NCBI GenBank assembly: GCA_002728855.1
Contig: PBWA01000013.1
Location: 37,827-101,826 of the forward strand
Origin: Flavobacteriaceae bacterium
Lineage (GTDB): Bacteria; Bacteroidota; Bacteroidia; Flavobacteriales; Flavobacteriaceae
Length of the DNA: 64,000 nt
Direction of reading: 5' to 3'
The translations under genes were made by a program, and so were the position numbers. The notes beneath the pieces were generated by a model. That model searched no databases and had not been told where the DNA came from. It was given only the letters and a program-made list of their open reading frames with translations. This document shows positions 8,907 through 18,486 of this stretch, one piece after another; position 1 is the first letter of the stretch, and each line of letters opens with the position of its first letter.

Positions 8907-10160
8907 TTACATTAAAACAAATTGAGCCGTTTTATATGTTCTTTGCTCTAATAAAATTTTTTTTCCTAGTCCTTTAATTTCTTGAATTGAAGAGATATTA
9001 AAATGTCTAATGGTATGCAATGAAACATTTTCTTTTACTCCAACTTTAAATTTTAAACTTAATTCAGAAACTAAATTATTAAGTTTCCCATACCTATCAT
9101 TTATACAAACAGCAAATGAAATAGCTGAATTTTGAATCATTTCAACTCTCATTTTATATTTATCCATAAGAGAGAAAATTTGACTAATATTTTCTTCAAC
9201 AATAAAAGAAAAATCCAAAGTTGAGAGTTCTAATAAGATTTGATTTTTTTTTAATATGAAACAAGGAACAAGAGGATCAAGTTGAGAAGACTCAAAAACT
9301 TTTGTTCCTTCTTGATGAGGATTTTCAAATGATTTGACAAATAGAGGTATTTTTTTTTGTTGGAGAGGTTGAAGTGTTTTCGGATGAATAACTGATGCTC
9401 CATAATAAGCTAATTCAATTGCTTCTCTGTAGGATATTTTTTTCAATAATTGTGTTTTTTTAAAATATCTTGGATCTGCATTTAAAACCCCAGGTACATC
9501 TTTCCATATAGTAAGAGAAGTTGCATTTAAAACAAAAGCAAAAATAGCAGCAGTATAATCAGAACCCTCTCTTCCTAAAGTTGTTGAATATCCCTCAGTG
9601 TCAGATGCAATAAATCCTTGGGTTACAATTGTAATTTTGTTTTTAGTTTCATTCTTTATAAGCTTCTGGGTTTCTTTCCAATTAAGCCCTGCATTTCTGT
9701 AATAACTATCTGTTTTAATACAATTTCTAACATCTAACCAATGATTTTTCAATCCTTCCATTTCAAGGTAAAAGCTTATTATTTTTGTTGAAATTAACTC
9801 TCCAAAACATACCACTTGATCATAAATAAAACTATGATTTTTTGATTTATTCATTTTTAAAAAACTACTCAGGCTTTTTGTTAAATCTATGATATCATTA
9901 TAAGGAGATTTATCAGATTCTTTGAATAGATCATTTATAATTTTAAGATGATCGTCTTTAATTTTTTCTAAAATAGTCAGATAACTTGATTTGCCTTTCA
10001 TATAATCCTTTATGAGAAATTCCAAAGCATTCGTTGTCTTTCCCATTGCTGAAACAACAATTATGGTATCATGATAACCTTTTAATTTTAAGATTCTTGT
10101 TACATTTTTTATGCTTTTTGAATCTTTTACCGACGCTCCTCCAAACTTGAATACTTTCAT
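8907..10160 (-). CDS. lysC: Aspartate kinase (monofunctional)
   Basis: Phosphorylates L-aspartate, the first step toward lysine, threonine, methionine and diaminopimelate. The kinase domain starts VFKFGGASVKD and contains TTLGREGSDYTAA near residue 195 and WKDVPGVLNADPR near residue 220. The C-terminal ~130 residues look like the regulatory ACT region. There is no homoserine dehydrogenase domain, so at 417 residues it is the monofunctional form. It starts at ATG 10160, 15 bases after the acetyltransferase stop, suggesting co-transcription. Feedback control by lysine or threonine is common in the family but cannot be read from the sequence. Confidence 0.93.
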   Translation of the reverse strand: MKVFKFGGASVKDSKSIKNVTRILKLKGYHDTIIVVSAMGKTTNALEFLIKDYMKGKSSYLTILEKIKDDHLKIINDLFKESDKSPYNDIIDLTKSLSSFLKMNKSKNHSFIYDQVVCFGELISTKIISFYLEMEGLKNHWLDVRNCIKTDSYYRNAGLNWKETQKLIKNETKNKITIVTQGFIASDTEGYSTTLGREGSDYTAAIFAFVLNATSLTIWKDVPGVLNADPRYFKKTQLLKKISYREAIELAYYGASVIHPKTLQPLQQKKIPLFVKSFENPHQEGTKVFESSQLDPLVPCFILKKNQILLELSTLDFSFIVEENISQIFSLMDKYKMRVEMIQNSAISFAVCINDRYGKLNNLVSELSLKFKVGVKENVSLHTIRHFNISSIQEIKGLGKKILLEQRTYKTAQFVLM

Positions 10161-10175
10161 TTAGGTGTTTATTTT

Positions 10176-10631
10176 TTAGTTATTAATTTTAAGTTGGACA
10201 GTTTTCCAATCTTTTAATATTTTAGCTCCGCTTTTTTTATAAAATTTAATTGCTGATTCATTCCAATCTAAAACAACCCACTCAACTCTTTTAACTCCTT
10301 TTGAAGTTGCAAAAGAAATAAAAGCATCATATAATTTTGTTCCTATTCCACAACCTTTCATGGATTCTGTAACAATAAGATCTTCGAGATGAAGTGTAGG
10401 GCCTTTCCAAGTAGAGTATCTAGCATAAAATAACGCGATCCCTACAACTTCAGAATCATATTCAGCAACAAAACAGTTAAAAAGTTTTTTCTTGCCAAAT
10501 CCGTCTCTTTCAATACTTTCTTTTGTTAAAATAACTTCATCAGCTTCACCTTCAAAAAAAGCTAATTCTTTAATCAGTTTTAAAATAGATTCAGAATCTT
10601 TCTTTTTTGCCTTTCGGATAATTACTTTCAT
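10176..10631 (-). CDS. GNAT family N-acetyltransferase (spermidine/diamine acetyltransferase-like)
   Basis: Acetyl-CoA-dependent N-acetyltransferase of 151 residues with a complete GNAT fold. The acetyl-CoA-binding segment is GCGIGTKLYDAF near residue 95, followed by the conserved WNESAIKFYKKSGA. The pattern STWKGPTLHLEDLIV ahead of the CoA loop resembles the SAT1/SAT2 diamine acetyltransferases, so a polyamine-like substrate is plausible but not established. It sits directly upstream of lysC on the same strand. A TAATTTTG-like -7 box occurs only four bases before the ATG, which would imply a nearly leaderless transcript if real. Confidence 0.85.
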   Translation of the reverse strand: MKVIIRKAKKKDSESILKLIKELAFFEGEADEVILTKESIERDGFGKKKLFNCFVAEYDSEVVGIALFYARYSTWKGPTLHLEDLIVTESMKGCGIGTKLYDAFISFATSKGVKRVEWVVLDWNESAIKFYKKSGAKILKDWKTVQLKINN

Positions 10632-10715
10632 AACTCAAAATTAGTAGGAGTAAATGTTAAATATGTCTTTAATTAGAAATTATAACATTTTTATTTTTTA
10701 ATGTGAAAATTTATA

Positions 10716-11504
10716 CTATTGAATATTCTTTATCCATTCAATAACTTTTTGAAAGAAAAGATTAGGACAATCAAAATGAATCCAATGTCCAGCCCCTTGA
10801 ATTTCTATAATTTGAGAATTAGAAAAATAGGATCTAATTAGGTCCTTATCCCCTTTAATATCAATATAATTAGATTTTTCACCTTTTAAAAAAAGGACGG
10901 GATTTTTATATTTACCCTTCATTATAGGGAATTTTTCAATTGCAGAAATTGAATTTTTCAGAATCTTAATATTGGGATAAAAGCAAAACTTGCCCGATTC
11001 TGATCTATACAAGTTTTTTAACAAGAATTGACGTGTTTGAGAACTTTTTACATATTTTTCCAGATGAATATCAAGATCCTTTCGTTTTGCTATTTTATCC
11101 AAATCTAACTTAATTAATCCTTCTCCAATTTTTTTTATCTCAGCATTAGATTTATAATCTTTTGGAGAAATATCAGATACAATCAACTGATTGACTAATT
11201 CAGGTTTCAAAAGTGAAAATATCATTGCTGTCTTTCCCCCCATAGAATGTCCAATTAATGTTGCATCTTTTAATTCATGGTCCTTAAAATATTTATCTAA
11301 ATCTTTAGCCATATAATGATAATCAAAATTTATATCCCAAAAACTTTTCCCGTGATTTCTTGAGTCTAATAAATGAACACGATAACCCATCTCTTCAAAT
11401 CTCTTCCCCTGAGCTTTCCAATTATTTCCCATACCCAAAAATCCATGTAAAATGATAAGATCTTTTGATCCATCACCTAAAATGTTTGAATAAATTTTTC
11501 CCAC
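10716..11504 (-). CDS. Alpha/beta hydrolase (YbfF-like esterase family)
   Basis: Cytoplasmic alpha/beta hydrolase of 262 residues. The oxyanion-hole HGFLGMGNNW is at about residue 20, the nucleophile elbow GHSMGGKTAM near residue 85 supplies the catalytic serine, and the catalytic histidine lies in GAGHWIHFDCP near the C-terminus. The overall layout resembles the YbfF esterases/thioesterases. The substrate is unknown. Its ATG overlaps the pdxJ stop by one base (start base 11504 is shared), so the two are translationally coupled. No functional link to pyridoxine synthesis is evident. Confidence 0.88.
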   Translation of the reverse strand: MGKIYSNILGDGSKDLIILHGFLGMGNNWKAQGKRFEEMGYRVHLLDSRNHGKSFWDINFDYHYMAKDLDKYFKDHELKDATLIGHSMGGKTAMIFSLLKPELVNQLIVSDISPKDYKSNAEIKKIGEGLIKLDLDKIAKRKDLDIHLEKYVKSSQTRQFLLKNLYRSESGKFCFYPNIKILKNSISAIEKFPIMKGKYKNPVLFLKGEKSNYIDIKGDKDLIRSYFSNSQIIEIQGAGHWIHFDCPNLFFQKVIEWIKNIQ

Positions 11505-12217
11505 TATTTTAAAAGATTAAGATACATTGGAATGACATTTTCCAATCCTAAATAAATGGACTCACAAATTATAGCATGACCAATTGAGACCTCTAAAAGA
11601 TCTGGTATGTTATCTGTAAAATATTCAATATTTTCCAGACTTAGGTCATGTCCTGCATTAATTCCTATCCCAAGTCGATTAGCTTCTTCAGCTGCTAAAA
11701 TATATGGCTTTATAGCTTTTTTGGGATCTAAAAAGTAATCTTTTGCATACTTTTCCGTAAAAAGTTCTATTCTATCAGATCCTGTTTCTTTTGCGCCAGA
11801 AATTATTTTTTCAATAGGATCAACAAAAATAGAGGTCCGAATATTTAATGCTTTTAATTCGCCTATCACATCCTTTAAAAAATCTTGATTTTTAATTGTA
11901 TCCCAACCAGAGTTTGAAGTTATAGCATCATGAGCATCTGGGACAAGAGTTACTTGTGTAGGTCTTATTTTTTTAACTAAATCTAGGAACTCAGGAATTG
12001 GATTTCCCTCAATATTATATTCAGTAGAAATTACTCTGGGTAACATTTTAGCATCTTTATATCTTATATGTCTTTCGTCAGGTCTTGGATGAATAGTTAT
12101 TCCATCTGCTCCAAAATCTTGGACATCACTAGCAACTTTCAATAAGTCAGGATAATTACCTCCTCTAGAGTTTCTCAGAGTTGCTATTTTATTTATATTG
12201 ACACTTAGTTTTACCAT
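11504..12217 (-). CDS. pdxJ: Pyridoxine 5'-phosphate synthase
   Basis: Condenses 3-amino-2-oxopropyl phosphate with 1-deoxy-D-xylulose 5-phosphate to make pyridoxine 5'-phosphate in the DXP-dependent vitamin B6 route. It is a TIM barrel of 237 residues, with the N-terminal LSVNINKIATLRNSRGG, the ITIHPRPDERHI segment near residue 40, and NAGHDLSLENI plus EVSIGHAII near the end, all family hallmarks. It starts at ATG 12217 and is the first gene of a minus-strand pair with the alpha/beta hydrolase. A TATTTTTG -7 candidate lies 16 bases upstream. Confidence 0.96.
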   Translation of the reverse strand: MVKLSVNINKIATLRNSRGGNYPDLLKVASDVQDFGADGITIHPRPDERHIRYKDAKMLPRVISTEYNIEGNPIPEFLDLVKKIRPTQVTLVPDAHDAITSNSGWDTIKNQDFLKDVIGELKALNIRTSIFVDPIEKIISGAKETGSDRIELFTEKYAKDYFLDPKKAIKPYILAAEEANRLGIGINAGHDLSLENIEYFTDNIPDLLEVSIGHAIICESIYLGLENVIPMYLNLLK

Positions 12218-12233
12218 GTTTTATAATTTGAGA

Positions 12234-12241
12234 CAAAAATA
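12234..12241 (-). promoter_or_regulatory. Putative -7 box for pdxJ
   Basis: CAAAAATA on the plus strand reads TATTTTTG on the minus strand, matching TAnnTTTG, 16 bases upstream of the pdxJ ATG. No properly spaced -33 TTG was found. Confidence 0.35.
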
Positions 12242-12290
12242 AGACTCTTATTTGATAGATCTTAGTTAATATATGCAAAATAAAGTTTCG

Positions 12291-12298
12291 TAATTTTG
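12291..12298 (+). promoter_or_regulatory. Putative -7 box for nadK
   Basis: TAATTTTG matches TAnnTTTG and lies 16 bases upstream of the nadK ATG, in the divergent region shared with pdxJ. No convincing -33 element is visible. Confidence 0.35.
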
Positions 12299-12314
12299 AT
12301 CTAAATGTCCTGTC

Positions 12315-13199
12315 ATGAATATTGGAATCTATTGTGCCTTTGAGAATAAATCAACACTTAAATATGCAAAAGAAACAATCTCTCTTTTAAATCAAATGAA
12401 TCATAGTCTCAGTATTGATTCTAAACTGGCTAAACATCTCTCCGAAAAGCTAAAAAAAAATCATAAGTTTTTTGATAGCGATAGTACGGTTGATAAAGGA
12501 ATTGACTTTTTATTTTCAATTGGTGGTGACGGAACTTTGCTTCGATCAATAACTCATGTAAAAAGCACTGAAGTTCCCATATTAGGAATCAATGCTGGTA
12601 AACTAGGTTTTTTAACTGGTCTTCAAAAAGAATCCTTAAATGAAGGATTAAGAGATTTTTTTCAAAAGAAATATAAACTTGTTAGACGTTCCCTGATAGA
12701 GGTAAAATTATCTAAGAATCTTAAAGCTTTCAATCAATTTAATTATGCACTAAATGAAGTTACTATAAACAGGAAGAATTCCACGTCAATGCTTAGCATT
12801 GAGACAAAGATAGATAGTAAATTTTTAACAACTTTTTGGGCAGATGGACTTATAATTGCTACTCCAACCGGCTCAACAGGATACTCTCTAAGCAGTGGTG
12901 GACCTATTTTATCTCCTCAAACTAAAAATTTAATCTTAAATCCCATATCTCCGCACAACATTAATATTAGACCCTTAATTCTTCCTGAAAAAAGTAATAT
13001 TAAAATTAAAGTCACTGGTAAAGGGAAAAACCATTTAATGTCACTTGATTCTCGAATATTTTCGGTGCCAAATCAAACTGAAATAACCTTAAAAAAAGCT
13101 CCTTTTTCAATTTTTACAGTTGAATTAGAAAATGATAATTTTTTAAAAACTTTGAGTAATAAACTTTTTTGGGGAAAAGATACCCGAAACAAACAATAA
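12315..13199 (+). CDS. nadK: NAD kinase
   Basis: Phosphorylates NAD+ to NADP+ in the cytoplasm. The catalytic FSIGGDGTLLRS lies near residue 72, followed by GINAGKLGFLTG near residue 95, NEVTINR near residue 150, and the glycine-rich PTGSTGYSLSSGGP near residue 190. At 294 residues the length is typical. It starts at ATG 12315 and is transcribed divergently from pdxJ. It appears to be the first gene of the plus-strand block that continues into uppS and bamA. Confidence 0.96.
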   Translation: MNIGIYCAFENKSTLKYAKETISLLNQMNHSLSIDSKLAKHLSEKLKKNHKFFDSDSTVDKGIDFLFSIGGDGTLLRSITHVKSTEVPILGINAGKLGFLTGLQKESLNEGLRDFFQKKYKLVRRSLIEVKLSKNLKAFNQFNYALNEVTINRKNSTSMLSIETKIDSKFLTTFWADGLIIATPTGSTGYSLSSGGPILSPQTKNLILNPISPHNINIRPLILPEKSNIKIKVTGKGKNHLMSLDSRIFSVPNQTEITLKKAPFSIFTVELENDNFLKTLSNKLFWGKDTRNKQ

Positions 13200-13279
13200 A
13201 TTTCACTTTTATTAGTTTAAAAAAAGGAAAATTATATCAACAAAAAATATTGTAAACTGCTTTCCAAAAAGGGAGACTG

Positions 13280-13972
13280 ATGAAAATTTTTGTTTTTTTT
13301 ATTACTTTTAATTTTAGCTTATTATCCTTTTCTCAATTTCATGAATTAGGAGGTTTTTTTGGAGGAAGTAATTATATAGGAGATATTGGATCCACTAATT
13401 ATATTTCCCCAAATAATTACGCAATAGGTCTTATATATAAATGGAATATGACTACTAGGTATTCCTTTAGAGCTAGTGCAATAATGGCAAATATCAAAAA
13501 AAGTGATTATACTTCTAGTAACATAAATCGTTTTATAAGAAGTTATAAATTTGATAATAATATACAGGAGTTTTCAGGAGGCTTAGAAATAAATTTTGAA
13601 GATTTTAATTTGCATAACCCTGAGACAAAATTTACTCCATTTATTTTCTTGGGCATAAACTATTTTAGTTATGACCTTTTTTATCACGATCCTACAACTC
13701 GCTCTAGTGTAAGCTATGGTGAAGATGAGAGTATTTCAATCCCAATAATTTTTGGAGTTAAAACTAATCCGTCTCCCTTATTTGTAATAGGATTTGAAAT
13801 CGGTGCTAGATATGCGCTAACAGATAATATTGATGGAAGTAATCCTGTTGAACCATTTAGTAATAATGATAATTTAATTTTTGGAAATATTAATAATAAT
13901 GACTGGTATGTTTTTACTGGTATTACAATTTCTTTTACCTTTGGCGATCTGCCTTGTTATTGTAAAGAATAA
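13280..13972 (+). CDS. DUF6089-like outer-membrane beta-barrel protein
   Basis: A 230-residue protein with a Sec signal peptide (FITFNFSLLSFSQ) and a small predicted beta-barrel. The opening FHELGGFFGGSNYIGDIG and the tyrosine/glycine-rich alternating segments resemble the DUF6089 proteins commonly found before uppS and bamA in flavobacteria. It ends in a short CYC motif. It starts at ATG 13280 with a GGGAG stretch upstream, and uppS begins two bases after its stop. Its position suggests an envelope role, but the function is not known. Confidence 0.8.
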   Translation: MKIFVFFITFNFSLLSFSQFHELGGFFGGSNYIGDIGSTNYISPNNYAIGLIYKWNMTTRYSFRASAIMANIKKSDYTSSNINRFIRSYKFDNNIQEFSGGLEINFEDFNLHNPETKFTPFIFLGINYFSYDLFYHDPTTRSSVSYGEDESISIPIIFGVKTNPSPLFVIGFEIGARYALTDNIDGSNPVEPFSNNDNLIFGNINNNDWYVFTGITISFTFGDLPCYCKE

Positions 13973-13974
13973 TT

Positions 13975-14706
13975 ATGGAAAATAAAATAATAAAAGTTCC
14001 AAATCATCTTGCAGTTATCATGGATGGTAATGGGAGATGGGCAAAAAAGAGAAATAAAAATAGAGTTTATGGGCATACAAAGGGGATCATTGCTGTTAGG
14101 AAAATAGTAGAAGAATCTGTTCGCTTAGAAATAAAATATTTGACTCTATATGCATTCTCTACTGAAAATTGGAATCGTCCCGAAAAAGAAATAACTATTT
14201 TAATGCAACTACTATTGAAATCTTTGAAAAATGAGTTTAAAAAATTTATAAAGAATAAGATCAAGCTTAATGTCATTGGAAATATTTCACTCCTTCCAAA
14301 ATCTGTAAAGGAGGAATTATCACATGTTCTTAAAAAAACCTCTGAAAATAATCAGTTAGTATTAACTTTAGCTCTTAGTTATAGCGGAAGGGAAGAAATT
14401 CAAAGTGCTATGAAAAAAATCTGTGCTAAAGTTAAAAATAATATAATTCCAATAGAAAAAATTGATCAGTCCACTATTAATGAGCATCTTTACACAGAAA
14501 ATTTACCTGATGTAGATTTACTAATAAGAACAAGTGGTGAAAAAAGGATTAGTAATTTTTTATTATGGCAAATTGCATATGCTGAATTATATTTTTCTGA
14601 AGTTCTTTGGCCAGATTTTAATGAGAAAAATTTACATGAAGCCATACTGAATTATCAAAAACGTGAGAGAAGATTTGGAAAAACAAGTGATCAAATGCTC
14701 AAATAG
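13975..14706 (+). CDS. uppS: Isoprenyl transferase (undecaprenyl diphosphate synthase)
   Basis: Cis-prenyltransferase that extends farnesyl diphosphate with isopentenyl diphosphate to give the C55 lipid carrier for peptidoglycan and surface glycans. The signature VIMDGNGRWAKKR near residue 15 holds the catalytic aspartate. TLYAFSTENWNRP near residue 58 and LIRTSGEKRISNFLLWQIAY near residue 185 are also conserved. At 243 residues the length is usual. It overlaps the start of bamA, so the two are coupled. Confidence 0.96.
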   Translation: MENKIIKVPNHLAVIMDGNGRWAKKRNKNRVYGHTKGIIAVRKIVEESVRLEIKYLTLYAFSTENWNRPEKEITILMQLLLKSLKNEFKKFIKNKIKLNVIGNISLLPKSVKEELSHVLKKTSENNQLVLTLALSYSGREEIQSAMKKICAKVKNNIIPIEKIDQSTINEHLYTENLPDVDLLIRTSGEKRISNFLLWQIAYAELYFSEVLWPDFNEKNLHEAILNYQKRERRFGKTSDQMLK

Positions 14707-17239
14707 GAGAAGAAAATTCTTAGTTTTATTTTTCTTCTTTTTTTATATTTTAAGCTCAATTTCAATTCAAGCCCAAAACTTGGATAAATATGTTGAGGGA
14801 AAATCATATGTTATAGATTCAATAATAGTTAAAGGACTAAAAACATTTAGTGATCAAACAGTCATTTCATACAGTGGTTTAAGAAAGGGGCAAAAGATTC
14901 AAATCCCAGGAGAGGAAATAAGCTATGTAATAAGTAAATTATGGAAATTAGATCTTTTTAGTGATATAAATTTTTATGTTAAAAGCGTAAAAGGCGATAA
15001 AATTGAATTAGAAATTGAAATTGAAGAATTGCCAACTTTATCTGACGTTAAAATTAAAGGATTAAAAAAAGGAAAATCAGAAGCAATTCTCTCTGAAACA
15101 GAACTAAAAAAAGGGAAAAAACTTTCTGAAAGTTTTTTAACCAATACAGAAAACTACATAGTAAACAAATTTAAAAAAGACGGTTTCCTCAATACTAAAG
15201 TATATTTAAATACTATCCCTGATTCATCTGAAAATAACAACTTAAAAATGGTAGTTAATATTGATAAGGGTGAAAGAATTAAAATCAAAAAAATATCATT
15301 TCAAGGGAATGAAGTTTTTAGTGATAAAAAATTAAAATCAAAACTTAAAAATACTAAAGAAAAATTTTTAATGAGATTATGGAAAAAATCAAAATTTATA
15401 GAAAAAGATTTCGATGAAGATAAAGATAACTTACTAGATTTTTTTAAAGAAAAAGGTTACAGAGATGCAAGGATAATTAATGATAGTATTCTAATAAATA
15501 AAGATAATACCCTTTCAATCAATTTAGATATAGATGAAGGAAATAGATACTATTTTGGAAATATTAATTTTTTAGGTAATTCTGTATACTCGGGGGCTCA
15601 ACTTCAACAATTGTTAGGAATAAAGAAAGGGGATCCATACAATGGTGTTCTTTTAAAGAAAAGAATTTCAGATGAGAAACCCGATGCTAATGATCTCTCA
15701 AACTTATATCAAAATAACGGATATTTATTTTCTACAATAAATGCAGTTGAAATTAGTGCTGAAGAAGACACAATTGATTTTGAAATAAGAATTAATGAAG
15801 GGAAACTAGCAAGTTTTAACAAAATATCAGTTGTTGGGAATTCAAAAACAAATGATCATGTAATTTTTAGAGAATTAAGAACAAAACCTGGTGAACTGTA
15901 TAGTAAGGACAAAGTAGTAAGAACAGTTCGTGAACTAGGTCAATTAGGTTTTTTTGATGCTGAGCAAATAAATCCAGATTTTAAAAATGTTGATCCTATC
16001 ACTGGAACTGTTGATATTGAATATAATCTGATTGAAGCTGGTGCAAGTCAAATTGAATTACAAGGCGGATATGGTGGAGGAGGTTTTATTGGAACATTAG
16101 GACTTGCATTTAATAACTTTTCTATGAAAAATCTCTTCAATAAAAAAGCTTATAAGCCTCTCCCTATGGGAGATGGACAAAGTTTAAGTCTCAGATTACA
16201 GGCGAGTCAATTTTACAGTACTTACAGCTTTAGCTTTGCTGAACCTTGGCTTGGAGGTAGACAACCTGTTCAGTTTTCAACTTCATTATCTCATACAATT
16301 CAATATCGATATGACTATTTTACTGGGAGAGCTGATAAAAGTCAATCTTTTCAAATTAGTGGAATTAATTTTGGGTTAGCAAAAAGATTAAAAATTCCAG
16401 ATGATTTTTTTACTCTTTCTCAAAGTATTTCATACCAATATTATAATCTTAATAATTATTACACCGGATTATTCACCTTTGGGAATGGAGAGGCAAAAAA
16501 TTTAGCGTATACAGTTGCTCTTTCAAGAAATAATACATTTACGAATCCTATCTTCCCATTAGGAGGATCCCAATTCGTTTTAAGTGCAAAGCTTAGTCCC
16601 CCCTATTCGATTTTTTCAAAAAGAAATTTTTCTAATCTTGAAAATGAAGAAGAATTTCAACTCCCAAATGGAGACCCGAATCAAGAAAAAATAGATCAAG
16701 AAAAATTCAGATGGTTGGAGTATTATAAGCTTAAATTTACCGGAAGTTGGTATACAAGAATTATAGATAAATTAGTGCTAAAAACTCAAGCAGATTTTGG
16801 ATTTATTGGAGCATACAATCTATCAAGAGGAAATATTCCCTTTGAAAGATTTTATCTTGGAGGAGATGGAATGTATAATTATGCTCTTGATGGAAGAGAA
16901 ACTATTGCACTAAGAGGTTATGAAAATCAATCTCTTTCTAGTCGAGACGGATCTGTTATCTACAATAAATTTTCGTTAGAATTAAGATATCCTATAACTT
17001 TAAAACCAAGTGCGTCAATATATACCCTAGCATTTCTTGAAGCTGGAAATGGGTATAATAGTTTTAGAGAATTTAATCCATTCAATTCAAAACGATCAGC
17101 AGGAGTTGGAGTAAGAATATTCATGCCTGCTTTTGGACTTCTTGGAATTGATTTCGGCTATGGTTTTGATAATCCTGCTTTTGGTATTCTAGAACCAAAT
17201 GGTTGGGAAACTCATTTTTTAATAGGTCAGCAGTTTTGA
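14687..17239 (+). CDS. bamA: Outer membrane protein assembly factor BamA
   Basis: Core of the BAM complex, which folds beta-barrel proteins into the outer membrane. After a signal peptide ending ISIQAQ come POTRA repeats (about residues 40-450) and a C-terminal 16-strand barrel. The barrel begins around QGGYGGGGFIGTLGL and contains the conserved loop-6 motif LRGYENQS. The track start is a GTG at 14663, which adds a charged leader (MREDLEKQ). The next GTG at 14687 gives a standard signal peptide (MIKCSNRRRKFLVLFFFFF) and is preferred; no in-frame ATG exists nearby. Either start overlaps uppS. The two ompH/skp genes for periplasmic chaperones follow directly, as is common. Confidence 0.94.
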   Translation: MIKCSNRRRKFLVLFFFFFYILSSISIQAQNLDKYVEGKSYVIDSIIVKGLKTFSDQTVISYSGLRKGQKIQIPGEEISYVISKLWKLDLFSDINFYVKSVKGDKIELEIEIEELPTLSDVKIKGLKKGKSEAILSETELKKGKKLSESFLTNTENYIVNKFKKDGFLNTKVYLNTIPDSSENNNLKMVVNIDKGERIKIKKISFQGNEVFSDKKLKSKLKNTKEKFLMRLWKKSKFIEKDFDEDKDNLLDFFKEKGYRDARIINDSILINKDNTLSINLDIDEGNRYYFGNINFLGNSVYSGAQLQQLLGIKKGDPYNGVLLKKRISDEKPDANDLSNLYQNNGYLFSTINAVEISAEEDTIDFEIRINEGKLASFNKISVVGNSKTNDHVIFRELRTKPGELYSKDKVVRTVRELGQLGFFDAEQINPDFKNVDPITGTVDIEYNLIEAGASQIELQGGYGGGGFIGTLGLAFNNFSMKNLFNKKAYKPLPMGDGQSLSLRLQASQFYSTYSFSFAEPWLGGRQPVQFSTSLSHTIQYRYDYFTGRADKSQSFQISGINFGLAKRLKIPDDFFTLSQSISYQYYNLNNYYTGLFTFGNGEAKNLAYTVALSRNNTFTNPIFPLGGSQFVLSAKLSPPYSIFSKRNFSNLENEEEFQLPNGDPNQEKIDQEKFRWLEYYKLKFTGSWYTRIIDKLVLKTQADFGFIGAYNLSRGNIPFERFYLGGDGMYNYALDGRETIALRGYENQSLSSRDGSVIYNKFSLELRYPITLKPSASIYTLAFLEAGNGYNSFREFNPFNSKRSAGVGVRIFMPAFGLLGIDFGYGFDNPAFGILEPNGWETHFLIGQQF

Positions 17240-17304
17240 TTAAGAATTATAGTCCAATTTGAAATAAATCTTCTGTTTTTTCGTTCTATTATTAAATTAA
17301 TCAA

Positions 17305-17883
17305 GTGAAAAAGGTATATAGCAGTATTTTCCTAATACTTACAATTATCATATCAGCTCAAGCTCAAAAGCCAACTAGAATTGGGTATGTTGATATGAAT
17401 GTAGTGCTAAATAAAAATAATAACTATAAGGCCTCACAAAAAATCCTTGATGAAAAAATCGAACAATGGAGAAAAGAAATTGAATTAAGAAAAATTAAGC
17501 TAAAACAAATACAAGACCAATTTCAGACTGAAAAAATTCTTTTAACACCTGAATTAATAGCGGACAGAGAGCTTGAAATTAAAATTTTTGCGGATGAGAT
17601 TATCTCTCTTCAAGAGAAGCGATTTGGACCCGATGGAGATATGGTTCTTGAAAGAAATATGTTATTAAAACCTCTTCAAGACCAAGTTTTGACAATAGTT
17701 CAAGAAATAGCAAAAGAGAAAAAATATGATTTTATATTTGATCGATCTTCTGATTTAATTATGTTGTATTCGGCAAAAAATTACGATATTAGCGACTTGG
17801 TAATTAAAAGAATTGAATTGCAGGAAAGAATTAAAAATAGAAATGAGAAAATTCAGGCTGCAAAAAAAGTAATTGGCAACTAA
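17305..17883 (+). CDS. OmpH/Skp family periplasmic chaperone (first copy)
   Basis: Predicted periplasmic holdase that carries unfolded outer-membrane proteins to BamA. A signal peptide (SIFLILTIIISAQAQ) precedes GYVDMNVVLNKN, a typical OmpH opening, followed by a long charged helical tentacle region (about 45-110) and the C-terminal KYDFIFDRSSDLIMLYS strand region. It has 192 residues and starts at GTG 17305, the only start that keeps the whole signal peptide. It lies between bamA and a second ompH. Confidence 0.9.
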   Translation: MKKVYSSIFLILTIIISAQAQKPTRIGYVDMNVVLNKNNNYKASQKILDEKIEQWRKEIELRKIKLKQIQDQFQTEKILLTPELIADRELEIKIFADEIISLQEKRFGPDGDMVLERNMLLKPLQDQVLTIVQEIAKEKKYDFIFDRSSDLIMLYSAKNYDISDLVIKRIELQERIKNRNEKIQAAKKVIGN

Positions 17884-17912
17884 AAGAATTATTAATAATT
17901 AATTATTTACAA

Positions 17913-18416
17913 ATGAAAAAATTAAAATATATTATACTGTTTTTTTTGATGACTCCCATTTGTTTTACTAGTGCTCAAGTAAAGGTTGCTCACATCGAGG
18001 TTCAAAAACTCATAAGTGAAATGCCTGAGGTCATAGCTGCACAAAAAGAATTAGAAAAACTTGAAAAGTCATATACCACTGAAATGGAAAATACTTACAA
18101 GGAATTTCAAACGAAAGCACAAACCTATGCCGCAGATGCTGCTAATCAGACTGATATAACAAATCAGGCCCGTCAAAAAGAATTAGAGACAATGCAGCAA
18201 AATATTCAGCAGTATCAGCAAACTGTTTCTCAAGATTTGCAAAAAAAACAAGCTGATATGATGCGTCCATTAATCGAAAAAGCCAGAACTGCAATTGAAG
18301 AAATTGCTTCTGAGCAAGGTTTTAACTATGTATTAGATTCCAGTGCGGGGGGTAGCGTTATCATAGCAAATGGCATAGACATAATGTCTGAGGTAAAGAA
18401 AAAATTAGGATTCTAA
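17913..18416 (+). CDS. OmpH/Skp family periplasmic chaperone (second copy)
   Basis: A second Skp-like chaperone of 167 residues. The signal peptide ends in CFTSAQ and is followed by KVAHIEVQKLISEMPE, a strongly glutamine- and lysine-rich coiled coil (about 40-125), and the closing GFNYVLDSSAGGSVIIANG. It starts at ATG 17913, 29 bases after the first copy. The two differ in length and sequence, so this is an old duplication. Tandem ompH genes after bamA are common in Bacteroidota. Confidence 0.93.
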   Translation: MKKLKYIILFFLMTPICFTSAQVKVAHIEVQKLISEMPEVIAAQKELEKLEKSYTTEMENTYKEFQTKAQTYAADAANQTDITNQARQKELETMQQNIQQYQQTVSQDLQKKQADMMRPLIEKARTAIEEIASEQGFNYVLDSSAGGSVIIANGIDIMSEVKKKLGF

Positions 18417-18486
18417 TTTCCCTAAATTATTGTCAGAATTAAAGTTTTACATTTTTGAAATCTCTTTCAATTAATTTATAACTAAT

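Noticed and set aside
5078-17239. Possible frameshifts from long A-runs in the housekeeping genes
   Set aside because: serS, rsmA, mgtE, nadK, uppS and bamA all translate to full-length family-like proteins, so the A-runs are compositional.
17305-18416. Tandem ompH copies as a recent duplication
   Set aside because: The two proteins differ in length and most positions, and tandem ompH genes after bamA are normal in this phylum.
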